From Deltaproteobacteria bacterium HGW-Deltaproteobacteria-13 (GTDB taxonomy: Bacteria; Desulfobacterota; Syntrophia; Syntrophales; Smithellaceae), in NCBI GenBank assembly GCA_002840555.1, contig PHBJ01000005.1:1-33607 (forward strand): a DNA stretch of 33,607 nucleotides. The letters are read 5' to 3'. Positions 15,659 to 23,781 of the stretch are shown here, in pieces. The position numbers and the translations under genes are program-made. Within the stretch, counting starts at the first letter, position 1. The number at the start of each line of letters is the position of its first letter. The notes under the pieces were generated by a model. The model worked only from the letters and a program-made list of their open reading frames with translations, made no database searches and was not told where the DNA came from.

Positions 15659-16901
15659 GTCTAAGAACCTCCGAAGGTTTGATTTTGGAAATATGCCTGC
15701 CCAGTAATGCGCCGGTAAAACCACCGATTAATACGGAAAGTAGCAGTGCAAAGGTAGCCAGCTTAAAAGGGATATGAACTGGTAGCTGTAGCGTTTTGTA
15801 TAGTTGTTTCCCGCCGCCGGGGAGAAAATGAGGAGTGGGGCTCATTTCCCACGGTATTGGTATATTAACGGTCATAAAACTTAAGCCGTAGGAAACAATA
15901 ACAGCGATGAGTATTCCCAAAATTCCAGCGGCAAAACATTGAAGAACAGACTCCATCAAAAATTGCATTGTTACATTTTGTTGAGTCCAGCCGACAGCTT
16001 TCATTACGCCGATTTCCTTCGCTCGTTCGGAAATATTTCCAGCCATTGTTTTAAAGGCAATCAGGATTGCAATAAGCATAGCAATCAATGAGGCGGCCAA
16101 TGTAAATTTATCGGATAGGGCAAATAGATTGCCCAGAAGTTTCAGAAATGATTCCGGTGTAGCAATTACGGCCTTTGCCCCCAGAATGTTTTTTAGAGCG
16201 GCAGCAACAGGCATAATTTTTTCTTGCTCCGCTTTAATGAAAAGTAAATTTACATCACCCGGAGCAAAGGGAGACACTGACTGTAAAGGTTTAGATGATA
16301 CAGCGATAGACTGTGCGTCTTTCAGTGGCAGATAAAGATTGGCAACGGCTATTTTAGGGGCGCGTGAGGCATCGACCAAACCCACAACCGGAAATGACCT
16401 TCCTGCCACAGCGATATTACTTCCCACTTTGATTCCAAATTGTTGAGCATAGCCTGCTTCTATCAACGCTTCGGATTTTCCGTTTTCCAGAAACCGGCCT
16501 TCGGTTACAAAGGCACGAAGGATCGCCGGCCCGATGGAGTTTTCTCTTTCAATCCCGAGAACGATCCATGCCTGGTGGGGATCAAACACCCAAACTAAAA
16601 CGGCTTTGCCGATTCCTATGACTCCGGGAATCTTTTCGATTTTGGTTATTTCTTCCTGACGAATAGTTACGGCGGAACAAGGAAATACTGCGCCGGTAAG
16701 TTCTTGCGGGACATTACCCGGTCGTTGCACAGTTATATCTGCCCCGATTTCCTTCAGGGGCGCACGGGCAGCTTCACGGTAAGCCAGAGAAAGAGCATTG
16801 AGAATAATAAAAAGAGCAATACCTACAGAAAGACCGACAACAGAAATTATTGTTCTTCGCCGCTGATAGTAAAGTTCTTTCACAACGTAATTTAAGTTCA
16901 T
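15651..16901 (-). CDS. MacB/FtsX-type ABC transporter permease (first of two)
   Basis: This 416-residue permease has the same layout as the one at 13342-14580: N-terminal helix RRTIISVVGLSVGIALFIIL, periplasmic domain (about 40-255), coupling segment GNISERAKEIGVMKAVGWTQQ and three C-terminal helices. The pair share the pattern IGADI.VQR after the first helix and the KIKPSEVLRH / KMKPVDILRR end. It starts one base into the stop of the Spy-like gene (ATGA overlap). Two different permeases around one ATPase suggest a heteromeric transporter. Confidence 0.88.
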   Translation of the reverse strand: MNLNYVVKELYYQRRRTIISVVGLSVGIALFIILNALSLAYREAARAPLKEIGADITVQRPGNVPQELTGAVFPCSAVTIRQEEITKIEKIPGVIGIGKAVLVWVFDPHQAWIVLGIERENSIGPAILRAFVTEGRFLENGKSEALIEAGYAQQFGIKVGSNIAVAGRSFPVVGLVDASRAPKIAVANLYLPLKDAQSIAVSSKPLQSVSPFAPGDVNLLFIKAEQEKIMPVAAALKNILGAKAVIATPESFLKLLGNLFALSDKFTLAASLIAMLIAILIAFKTMAGNISERAKEIGVMKAVGWTQQNVTMQFLMESVLQCFAAGILGILIAVIVSYGLSFMTVNIPIPWEMSPTPHFLPGGGKQLYKTLQLPVHIPFKLATFALLLSVLIGGFTGALLGRHISKIKPSEVLRHE

Positions 16902-17389
16902 TATTTGTCTCCGGCAATGGGAAAAGCAGAATTAAATGGTGCGTGGGCAACGCTATCTTGCAGCATCTCAATAAACCGCTTCTTCTGTTCAGGATTCAGT
17001 ATCTCTTTAGTTTTGGTAATGTGAACCACCACCTCTCGTTGGATTTCATCCTGAATAGCCGCTATTTCTTTCCTTGTTTCTTCAATGCGGCCATGATCAA
17101 TTTCATCACTTCCCAAAAGCCTGATCAGAAGATCTCGTTTAACCATGACCTGAGATTTCAATGCTGTCAGCCGTGTGTGAAACTCTTTGGATAAGGGTTC
17201 CATTTTTGTCAATTGCGCTTCCGAGAGCCTAAGAGACTGGTACAAGTGATGGTTTCCTTGATTAAGGGGACATCGAATGGCAGGAGTCATGCAAAAGTTG
17301 CGGTAGTAGTGGTAACCTACCGTTGAAAAAACCGCTATATTGACGGACAACGATAAAATCAGGATGGAAAATAATAATTTTGTTTTCAT
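16901..17389 (-). CDS. Spy/CpxP/ZraP-like periplasmic protein (membrane-anchored or secreted)
   Basis: This 162-residue protein has an N-terminal hydrophobic segment (about 5-27) that may be a signal anchor. The helical core is typical of the Spy/CpxP superfamily: LRLSEAQLTKMEPLSKEF in the first half and LNPEQKKRFIEML near the end, with a long charged helix between. Often annotated as periplasmic heavy-metal sensor. It lies directly after the anti-sigma gene with a 4-base overlap, so it may present a stress signal to that protein (inference). It is the second member of this superfamily in the window; the ZraP-like one at 1776 is under different (sigma-54) control. Confidence 0.82.
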   Translation of the reverse strand: MKTKLLFSILILSLSVNIAVFSTVGYHYYRNFCMTPAIRCPLNQGNHHLYQSLRLSEAQLTKMEPLSKEFHTRLTALKSQVMVKRDLLIRLLGSDEIDHGRIEETRKEIAAIQDEIQREVVVHITKTKEILNPEQKKRFIEMLQDSVAHAPFNSAFPIAGDK

Positions 17390-17880
17390 TTCGGATATTC
17401 CTCTGTTGTACTTGTCATTTTAAGATAACTATTCCCCAATGTGTCTGGTGGTGTGGAGTCAAAGGCTTTAAAGAAATCAAAATCTCTTAGTGTTTGAGAA
17501 TAACTTGTTTGATTCCTAATAGACGATGGTTCCAATGTTACGATGGAATTTCCCAGAAAAGCCCCCAACGACACGCCTATCAACAAGATCGCAATAGTGA
17601 CGGCGGGAGTAGGAAATAATTGCAAAAACCATGGAAACTTCTGCCGCTGATGTTGGTTAGTGGACGAGTGAATCTTCCAGTAAAGATCTCGGTTAAACCT
17701 TGGAGATGGTTCGATATCATCAATCATGTTAAGAGATTGCCAGACTTCTTCCATATCATTATAAACGCTACGACAGGACGGACAGCTTTGAAGATGCGTT
17801 GATACCAATATCCGCTCATCAGCATTTAATTCCCCGTCTTGGAACGCGGTAAGTTTTTTCTGAATGTTCCGACAACTCAT
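17386..17880 (-). CDS. Zinc-finger (zf-HC2) transmembrane anti-sigma factor
   Basis: This 164-residue protein starts with a ZAS-type zinc-binding domain: C3, then H29-x3-C33-x2-C36 (HLQSCPSC). A single membrane helix follows (about 92-112), then a periplasmic tail of about 50 residues. This is the standard form of an anti-sigma factor that holds an ECF sigma factor at the membrane. The ECF sigma gene lies 162 bases upstream on the same strand, and the stress-protein/ABC genes follow with overlaps. The 162-base gap could hold an extra promoter for the lower part of the operon. Confidence 0.88.
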   Translation of the reverse strand: MSCRNIQKKLTAFQDGELNADERILVSTHLQSCPSCRSVYNDMEEVWQSLNMIDDIEPSPRFNRDLYWKIHSSTNQHQRQKFPWFLQLFPTPAVTIAILLIGVSLGAFLGNSIVTLEPSSIRNQTSYSQTLRDFDFFKAFDSTPPDTLGNSYLKMTSTTEEYPK

Positions 17881-18042
17881 AAGTATTTTTGCCTTCTCAT
17901 TCCTTTGTTTACCTAGTTAGACGATTCATTAATTAAAACCCTGCGGTTTTTTTCGCCTATATTTACATTATGGATTAAATTTGATGAAGAAAATGTCTAT
18001 TCTAATGTAATTACAAAGGATTGTATGAACCCTAAATAAAAG

Positions 18043-18606
18043 TTAGCGAGATAATTTTTCCCGAAGATTTTTTTTAGCCCGGACAAGCAATGACTCTACT
18101 GCCGATATGGAACACTCCAGCACATTACTAATTTCATCATATGACAAACCATCAAATCTGTTGAGAATGACGGCCAGTCGCTGATTGGTTGGCAGTTCCA
18201 GTAGTGCGGCAAATATCCTGTTGCTTTCTTCGGTGGCTATCAGTGTGTCTTCCGGGGATAGTGTGATGTTGGCAAAAGAAGACCATTCATTTTTTCCATT
18301 TGTGCCTTCATCAATATCATCTCGATACACAAATGATTGTTTATGATATGCTGATTTAAGTGTATCAAAACACAAATTGGTCGCAATGCGATAGACCCAT
18401 GTTGTAAATTTTGCACCTGCTTTATATTCTTTTGCAGCACGCCACACCTTCAGAAAAACTTCCTGGGCTACGTCTTCTGCCCGTATACGATCTCCGATAA
18501 AACGGTAGATTAGATTCAGGATACGCTTTTGATGACGATGCACCAGGATTTCAAAGGCCTGTTCATCACCCTGGGCGATCCTGCTCATAAGTTCTTCATC
18601 GGACAT
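18043..18606 (-). CDS. ECF-family RNA polymerase sigma factor
   Basis: This 187-residue sigma-70-family protein has region 2 (about 18-85; LNLIYRFIGDRIRAEDVAQEVFLKVWRA, then TTWVYRIATNLCFD) and region 4 (about 128-185; LPTNQRLAVILNRFDGLSYDEISNVLECSISAVESLLVRAKKNLREKL). There is no region 3, as in ECF factors. The ATG at 18606 is chosen because GAGAGG lies seven or eight bases upstream; a TTG five codons earlier overlaps that site. With the zf-HC2 anti-sigma gene it should control the operon running to chrA at 12171. A clear autoregulated ECF promoter was not identified by eye. Confidence 0.92.
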   Translation of the reverse strand: MSDEELMSRIAQGDEQAFEILVHRHQKRILNLIYRFIGDRIRAEDVAQEVFLKVWRAAKEYKAGAKFTTWVYRIATNLCFDTLKSAYHKQSFVYRDDIDEGTNGKNEWSSFANITLSPEDTLIATEESNRIFAALLELPTNQRLAVILNRFDGLSYDEISNVLECSISAVESLLVRAKKNLREKLSR

Positions 18607-18814
18607 TAAAGTTCCTCTCAAAAGAAGAAAACTAGCTTTTCCTCACCCATATCATAATCGTCGAGAAAATAGCATCAGTGATTACGAATGGAAATGTTGA
18701 ATCAAATGAGAAAATAAGGAAAACAACCCTACAGGAAGAAACAAATATAAACCGGTTTTAGAACAGGCAGCGTTGTTTTTTGCAACAATAATCTTTACAA
18801 ACTATTGTTAAGCA

Positions 18815-19588
18815 TCAATTGGATAAGAATAAATAATTATTTTGAACGTTCACATGATTGATAGAATATCGTAAGGGAAAGAGAACGGGAACGCGATCAA
18901 ACGGGTTCAATGTATTCAGCAGCTCCTGGCGGACGGCGCCGGGGATTAGAAAATGGTTCACAATAGCCTTTGAAGACAGAGCCGAAAGCGCATTATTCTT
19001 TGCGCTCATCTGTATGGCTGCATAGCCTTCGAGATTTTTGCCCTTCACATACTTCGCAAGAATCTTCAGAGTTTTAGGAGGGATTGCAGAAACCGGGATA
19101 TCAAAAAAACATTCGGCATAAGGCGGTGAAAACCGGACCGAGACGCGAACCTGTTTTTTCAGAAGTTGTTTTGCTTTAGCGGCAATATAATTATCAATAG
19201 CTTTGACCGAAATCAGAATACCCACTTTGTTTGAAGAAGATGAAAGGATTTTAAACTTTTTTGCTTTTGTCAGCTGGTTGACGTCGATGACCGGTTTTTC
19301 GTATAAGACGGTCATATAATCCGCCGCCATATCTCCGACCATAACACTTTCAAACTTCACAGCGAGAGTTTTTATTTCATTTGGTTTCTCTTTGGAGGTC
19401 ATGATCTGAACAATAATTTTTTTGCACTTAATATTCTTACCCAAAGTTTTCATGATCTCATTCTCTAAATATTTGGTGTTCAGCTGCGGCGTTTCCGCGA
19501 ATGAGGGAAAGGGGAAGATCAGGCCGATGAAAATCAAAAAGAAATAAAACAGTAATCGAATCGTCTTAATTTTGTGTGATTTTTCCAT
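18815..19588 (-). CDS. LmeA-like (DUF2993) exported lipid-binding protein
   Basis: This 257-residue protein has a strong signal peptide (HKIKTIRLLFYFFLIFIGLIF, cleaved near FAETPQ). The mature part fits the LmeA/DUF2993 pattern: an N-terminal helix (LNTKYLENEIMKTLGK), repeated strands such as KTLAVKFESVMVGDMAADY, a later strand-rich half (VSVRFSPPYAECFFDIP), and the ending NPFDRVPVLFPLRYSINHVNVQNNYLFL. LmeA of mycobacteria binds phospholipid in the periplasm. The start at 19588 is chosen for the signal peptide; it overlaps the upstream gene by 23 bases. An in-frame ATG five codons earlier is possible. Function here is unknown. Confidence 0.7.
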   Translation of the reverse strand: MEKSHKIKTIRLLFYFFLIFIGLIFPFPSFAETPQLNTKYLENEIMKTLGKNIKCKKIIVQIMTSKEKPNEIKTLAVKFESVMVGDMAADYMTVLYEKPVIDVNQLTKAKKFKILSSSSNKVGILISVKAIDNYIAAKAKQLLKKQVRVSVRFSPPYAECFFDIPVSAIPPKTLKILAKYVKGKNLEGYAAIQMSAKNNALSALSSKAIVNHFLIPGAVRQELLNTLNPFDRVPVLFPLRYSINHVNVQNNYLFLSN

Positions 19589-19982
19589 TTTCAATAAAGA
19601 GTTCCTTAAATCCATAGCGGGACGGTTCTGAAACTGTAATCCGATAACGATCAGACTCATTCGACTCATAAATGAATGTTTTTTCCGTACCTGCATCCGA
19701 TGGTATTTTCTCAATAAATTCCGGTATTAATTGTTCGAGCTTATCAGGGTATTTCAGATTCTTCGCCCAATAGGCTTCAACAGCCCCGGATAGGACAGTC
19801 ATGTCACTGACAATCTGTTTCCGGGGAACATCTTTTTCCTGCACCGGCGGATTGTAGTGTTCGGTTCCTCCTTGTTGATAGAGGTAAAAAACATAAGCCG
19901 CGATAACAATTATTACCAGTAATATGATGCCCGGCAGGAATTTCAATTTTCCGCGAAACATATTAAGAGATGTCATACTCAT
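19566..19982 (-). CDS. Pseudopilin-like (GspG C-terminal type) membrane protein
   Basis: This 138-residue protein has one N-terminal membrane helix (about 14-36, FLPGIILLVIIVIAAYVFYLY) and a soluble domain outside. The region VLSGAVEAYWAKNLKYPDKLEQLIP and YRITVSEPSRYGF resembles the globular part of GspG-type pseudopilins, but no clear prepilin-peptidase site (G followed by FTLxE) precedes the helix, so it may be only a structural relative. It lies between the 45-residue gene and the LmeA-like gene, with overlap to the latter, in an apparent three-gene operon. Confidence 0.65.
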   Translation of the reverse strand: MSMTSLNMFRGKLKFLPGIILLVIIVIAAYVFYLYQQGGTEHYNPPVQEKDVPRKQIVSDMTVLSGAVEAYWAKNLKYPDKLEQLIPEFIEKIPSDAGTEKTFIYESNESDRYRITVSEPSRYGFKELFIENGKITQN

Positions 19983-20006
19983 TTACTTTCTCATCTGATT
20001 CTTCTG

Positions 20007-20144
20007 TCATTCTTTACAAATTATTTTTATTCTCTCTTCTTTTACTTTGAGTGTTTTATTTATTTCTTTTAGAGCCTCTATGATTTCCTCATCAGAGTTA
20101 ACGATGATTCTTCTTGGTTCTTTTCTCTCTTCCTGTTCAGCCAT
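20007..20144 (-). CDS. Small 45-residue charged protein
   Basis: A short frame begins at 20144 with AAAAGGAG nine bases upstream and encodes a 45-residue, highly charged protein (MAEQEERKEPRRIIVNSDEE...). After a short disordered start comes a predicted helix, EEIIEALKEINKTLKVKEERIKII. Its stop overlaps an ATG (ATGA), and the pseudopilin-like gene starts 25 bases further on. It is supported by its ribosome binding site, the promoter at 20272-20300 and its place at the head of the operon. No family is recognised. Confidence 0.6.
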   Translation of the reverse strand: MAEQEERKEPRRIIVNSDEEIIEALKEINKTLKVKEERIKIICKE

Positions 20145-20271
20145 TGTTGTAACTCTCCTTTTAAAGTTTGCCTTGTCTGGTCAGAGTTTTTACCTGTTTC
20201 AATTCATCACCAACTGAAGTCCGGCATTTTTGTCTATTTATCGACGATGTGAGGACTACAGGAGGTTATCT

Positions 20272-20300
20272 ATTATCTTGACCTTTATCATAAGGTCAAG
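20272..20300 (-). promoter_or_regulatory. Promoter with overlapping perfect palindrome (operator) for the small-protein operon
   Basis: CTTGACCTT-TATCAT-AAGGTCAAG (20277-20300) is a perfect inverted repeat with 9-base arms. On the minus strand it contains a -35 (TTGACC, 20299-20294) followed after 16 bases by GATAAT (20277-20272). It lies about 130 bases upstream of the start at 20144. The position fits an operator that a dimeric repressor would use. A terminator is less likely because no T run follows on the minus strand. Confidence 0.55.
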
Positions 20301-20355
20301 TTCTGTTTTTGGAAATTAAGTTCTTTGTCACCTGAATTCACCCGAAGATTAAACA

Positions 20356-21252
20356 TTAGTGCGGTTTCTGGCCGTCCTTCTTCATATTCTGCATTTCCCT
20401 CATCAGCTCATCGATTTTCACTTCCGGGTTATCACTGTATTCCTTAAAAATCGATGCATCATACATTTCTTCCAGTTTCCGCAGTTGTGCCAGAGCGGTT
20501 TTATTCTGGAGAAAGTCATTGTCCATCAGCTTGGCCACGGCGTCCCCGGTTTTTTTAAGATCACTTAAATCGATCTTCAGGGACGTAAAAGCAAATACTT
20601 TTTTCAAATATTCATAGCCTATTTTCGCATTAAAAATATCAATGTACGGCGGGACCCTGGCCACGATGCTGGCCGCCTCAATACCTTCCCTGCCGGCATG
20701 ATTCACAAGAAGTGTGGAGAAGCTGCATGGTCCCGTGTAATTCAGGAGGGGAAATGCTTTAAATTCGCTCTTCATTTCCGGACGGCTCAGCACGGCATAC
20801 ACGCTTGTTTCGCGGGTATGGGGAACCTGGTCAAATACGCCGCCCAGAACATAGATCCGGCAAGCCTTATAACGTTTGGCAATGTTTATAATGGCCGATG
20901 CGTATTCCGGCCACGCAACATTTGGTTCATAGCCTGTAAACAGGATCAGGTCGTTTTCGGCGCCGCTCTTCCAGAAAAAGAATTCATTGGAGGGCTCCTC
21001 GAGAGACTTGATCAGACCTCCTTCGACAACCGCGTGGGGCCGCATGACCTGCGCCGAATCAAATCCCGGGACCTGCCAGAGATAGAAATGCCGGGAATCA
21101 AGGGAAGCGAACTTCCGGGCATTGAGCTTGCGGCGCAGGAAGTCGATGCTTCCGGTCGCAATATCACCGGCATTCAGCCAGCCGTGGTAGGCGACCAGAA
21201 TATATGGATTGACAAGTTCGGGCGTATCCTGAAAAATGAGACTGTCGTTCAT
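20356..21252 (-). CDS. PAC2-family protein
   Basis: This 298-residue soluble protein matches the PAC2 (proteasome-assembly-chaperone-like) family of bacteria and archaea: LVNPYILVAYHGWLNAGDIATGSIDFLRRKL at the start, DLILFTGYEPNVAWPEYASAII in the middle, and VLGGVFDQVPHTRET. Bacterial members have no proven activity. The C-terminal 60 residues form a helical extension with a charged end. The start at 21252 is chosen because GGATGG lies just upstream and the conserved fold begins directly after it; the longer in-frame extension to 21339 contains no family sequence. Confidence 0.82.
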   Translation of the reverse strand: MNDSLIFQDTPELVNPYILVAYHGWLNAGDIATGSIDFLRRKLNARKFASLDSRHFYLWQVPGFDSAQVMRPHAVVEGGLIKSLEEPSNEFFFWKSGAENDLILFTGYEPNVAWPEYASAIINIAKRYKACRIYVLGGVFDQVPHTRETSVYAVLSRPEMKSEFKAFPLLNYTGPCSFSTLLVNHAGREGIEAASIVARVPPYIDIFNAKIGYEYLKKVFAFTSLKIDLSDLKKTGDAVAKLMDNDFLQNKTALAQLRKLEEMYDASIFKEYSDNPEVKIDELMREMQNMKKDGQKPH

Positions 21253-21586
21253 AAACCATCCTGTAATGTCATTAAAGTTGCGATTTATAAAAAAACAAAA
21301 CCGCAGGATGATTATGATTTGTCCGCTCCTTGCAGTCAAGCATTTTGTAGTGAGGCAGGCTACCCTACGTTCTATGTTCTATGTTAAAAAAAATACAGAT
21401 TTAAGATTTAAGGGTTAAGTAGTTAAGCAAAAAGATGTGAAGGGTGAAAAGTGAAAAGAAAAGAGACAAGGACCGAAGTGCGATGTTCTATGTTTATGTT
21501 CAACTTTTTTAGGCAAGCTAACAAATCCTTGACAAGCCCAAACAAAATAAACTAATGACTTAGGGTCATATTATGAGGAGATATTT
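21253..21586. other. Intergenic region with low-complexity repeat
   Basis: This 334-base stretch has no gene. It contains short tandem heptamers (TTCTATG near 21370), an A/G-rich segment, and GTGAAGGGTGAAAAGTG at 21437-21453, which is the exact reverse complement of 28520-28536 at the far side of the glycyl radical enzyme cluster. The promoter of the acdB-like gene lies at its right end. Confidence 0.6.
21529..21569 (+). promoter_or_regulatory. Promoter and inverted repeat upstream of the split acyl-CoA synthetase operon
   Basis: TTGACA (21529-21534) is followed after 18 bases by TAATGA. A perfect inverted repeat ATGAC-N5-GTCAT (21555-21569) overlaps the -10 and the probable transcription start, and AGGAG precedes the ATG at 21587. 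The repeat is a candidate operator; it differs from the TTAACA-type sites near tetR. Confidence 0.5.
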
Positions 21587-22255
21587 ATGTTGGACGTAAT
21601 TAAGAAAGCTGTAAAGAATGGACAAAAGAATTTGTCCGAATACGAATCAAGGCTGGTCATAGAATCAGCAGGCGTTTTTGTCGCGGCGGGGGTGCTTGCA
21701 AAAACCAGGGGTGAAGCGATTCAGGCAGCCGAGACAATGGGTTATCCCGTGGTGATGAAGGGATGCGCAGCCGAACTCGCCCACAAAACAGAAGCAGGCA
21801 TGGTCGCGCTCAACATCACGAATGCCGAAGAAGTGGCGCAGGTTTTTGACGACCTTGCAGGCAGGGCAAAAAATCTTGACGGCATACTTGTGGAAAAAAT
21901 GGTCAAAGGTTCACGCGAGTTTGTCATCGGTCTTACGCGTGATCCGCAGTTCGGACCATGCGTGATGTTCGGACTGGGCGGCATATTCACCGAAGCGTTG
22001 AAAGATGTGACTTTCCGGGTCGCACCGCTCACTCAGGAAGACGCCCTGGAAATGATCGACGAAATCAAGACGAAAAAATTGCTCGGTGCTTTCAGGGGAA
22101 GCCCGGCGGTGGATAGAAACGCCCTGGCCAAGGCTCTTGTCGGAGTGGGTGATTTGGGAATGAAGTACGATTCCATCGCCGAGATAGATATTAATCCGCT
22201 GATCATCTGCGGAGACAAACCGGTCGCCGTTGACGCGCTGGTTGTTTTGAAATAA
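21587..22255 (+). CDS. acdB: ADP-forming acyl-CoA synthetase, beta (ATP-grasp) subunit
   Basis: This 222-residue protein is an ATP-grasp_5 domain, the nucleotide-binding subunit of an ADP-forming acetate/acyl-CoA synthetase. Visible family motifs are MGYPVVMKG (lysine for ATP binding), the phosphohistidine loop AHKTEAGM with His66, DPQFGPCVMFGLGGIFTE, and EIDINPL near the end. It is the same type as the N-terminal domain of the fused enzyme at 2859-4943. AGGAG precedes the ATG. The alpha subunit gene follows after a 122-base gap filled by hairpin repeats. The acyl substrate is not known. Confidence 0.88.
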   Translation: MLDVIKKAVKNGQKNLSEYESRLVIESAGVFVAAGVLAKTRGEAIQAAETMGYPVVMKGCAAELAHKTEAGMVALNITNAEEVAQVFDDLAGRAKNLDGILVEKMVKGSREFVIGLTRDPQFGPCVMFGLGGIFTEALKDVTFRVAPLTQEDALEMIDEIKTKKLLGAFRGSPAVDRNALAKALVGVGDLGMKYDSIAEIDINPLIICGDKPVAVDALVVLK

Positions 22256-22377
22256 ATGGATTTCCCCCTTTTTAAAGGGGGATGAAAGGGGGATTTAAGA
22301 TTAATTCAAATCTCCCCTAACCCCTCTTTAGAAAAGAGGGGCATTATTCAGTGCGAACCCAAGAGGAGTTTTACTAA
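22256..22377. repeat. Hairpin-rich intergenic repeat (MITE/REP-like) between acdB and acdA
   Basis: Nearly the whole gap is made of C/G-run palindromes: TCCCCCTTT-N2-AAAGGGGGA (22263-22282), GGGGGATTT...AAATCTCCCC (about 22288-22316, one mismatch), and CCCCTCTTT-N3-AAAGAGGGG (22321-22341). This is the form of a dispersed intergenic repeat inserted in an operon; it would fold strongly in the mRNA and could uncouple expression of the two subunits. Confidence 0.75.
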
Positions 22378-23769
22378 ATGTTAGATTATTTTTTCAACCC
22401 AAAGAGCGTTGCTATTATCGGAGCGTCCGACAACAAAAACAAGGGCGGATATCAGATTATTAAAAATGTCATGGCTGGATTTCGCGGAAAAATTTATCCG
22501 GTCAATAAAAGTTACACCGAAATACTGGGAATTCCCTGTTACCCCGATGTGGCTTCGATACCCGGCAATATTGATCTTGCCATATACTTTATCCCTTCGA
22601 AGGAACTGCCGCATACGGTCAATGAATGCGCGAAAAAAGGCGTAAAGGGAATCATCATTGAATCCGGCGGATTCAACGAAGCCGGAGCGGAAGGCATAAA
22701 ACTTCAAAAGCATGCGCTGGAAAACGCGGCCAAAGCGGGCATCAGGTTGTGGGGCCCCAACTGCATGGGCTTCATTGACGGCAACAAAACTTATGTCTTT
22801 TCTTTTATCAATTCTCTGGTCTGGCCGGATGTGCTCAGAGGCGGCAACGTCGGTCTCATCGTTCAGAGCGGCATGCTCTCCGCCGGTTTTCTGCTCCATG
22901 CGCTGCAGGAAGGCGTCATGGGCGTGAGCAAGGTTTGCTCCATCGGCAACAAGTGCGACATTGATGAGAGCGATATTCTCGAATACATGATTAAAGACAA
23001 GGATACCGAAGTGATTGCCTGTTATCTCGAATCACTGGTGGACGGAAGAAAATTTGTAAACCTGGCGAAGAAAACAAATAAACCGGTCATCGTTCTGATG
23101 GGCGGCAGAAGTCAGGAAGGAGCAAAGGCGGCGCAAAGCCATACGGCGAGCCTTTCGGGAAATTATCGTGTAACAAGCGGCGCTTTCCGCCAGGCGGGAA
23201 TTATCGAAGTATTCGATCCGGCCGAGCTTACCGATATGGCGAGGGCTTTCGGGAAGAATATGCCTTTTTATCCTCAACCCCAAAAAGGCACGGCCATTCT
23301 CACCTTCTCCGGCGGCGCGGGCACCATTACGGTCGACCTGATGGAAGACTGCGGTCTGCCTCTGGCGAAACTTTCCCAAGGAACGCTTGATTCCGTCGCG
23401 GAACTTTTTCCTCCCTGGAATAAGCCCGACCATCCTCTTGATCTCTGGATTGCCATTGAACGCCACGGTTTTGAAAAAGTATTCCGAAATTCTCTTACCG
23501 CGGTCATCAACGATCCGGCGGTTGATTCGATTATCTTTCACAGTTACGCCACACCGTTAATCGGACAGGAATTTTTCGATGAACTTGCGGCGCTGATCAA
23601 AAAGCATAAAAAACCCGCTGTTTTGTGGGTGGAAGGAAGAAAGGATTTCGCCGAGCATTTAAGAGGCATTGCTGAAAATGCGGGGCTTCCCGCATTCCGC
23701 GAATTGAACCGCTGCGTCACTGTTTTGAATGGAATGAAACGTCATTTCATCAAAAAACCGATGGCCTGA
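22378..23769 (+). CDS. acdA: ADP-forming acyl-CoA synthetase, alpha subunit
   Basis: This 463-residue protein has an N-terminal CoA-binding Rossmann domain (FFNPKSVAIIGASDNKNKGG, residues 5-24), a succinyl-CoA-ligase-like domain with WGPNCMGFI and SIGNKCDIDESD, and the phosphohistidine motif SHTASLSG with His255 (SHTGSLAG in most relatives). With the beta subunit it completes an ADP-forming acyl-CoA synthetase. AGAGGAG lies 11-12 bases before the ATG. It is 12 bases upstream of the next gene on the same strand, so the three form an operon. Confidence 0.88.
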   Translation: MLDYFFNPKSVAIIGASDNKNKGGYQIIKNVMAGFRGKIYPVNKSYTEILGIPCYPDVASIPGNIDLAIYFIPSKELPHTVNECAKKGVKGIIIESGGFNEAGAEGIKLQKHALENAAKAGIRLWGPNCMGFIDGNKTYVFSFINSLVWPDVLRGGNVGLIVQSGMLSAGFLLHALQEGVMGVSKVCSIGNKCDIDESDILEYMIKDKDTEVIACYLESLVDGRKFVNLAKKTNKPVIVLMGGRSQEGAKAAQSHTASLSGNYRVTSGAFRQAGIIEVFDPAELTDMARAFGKNMPFYPQPQKGTAILTFSGGAGTITVDLMEDCGLPLAKLSQGTLDSVAELFPPWNKPDHPLDLWIAIERHGFEKVFRNSLTAVINDPAVDSIIFHSYATPLIGQEFFDELAALIKKHKKPAVLWVEGRKDFAEHLRGIAENAGLPAFRELNRCVTVLNGMKRHFIKKPMA

Positions 23770-23781
23770 AAGGAGAATATC

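Noticed and set aside
17881-18042. ECF-type promoter between sigma and anti-sigma genes
   Set aside because: An AACC...CGTC pair exists, but its 21-base spacing is longer than the usual 16-18.
20277-20300. Bidirectional terminator
   Set aside because: The stem is strong, but no T run follows on the minus strand and no plus-strand gene ends nearby; the promoter/operator reading fits better.
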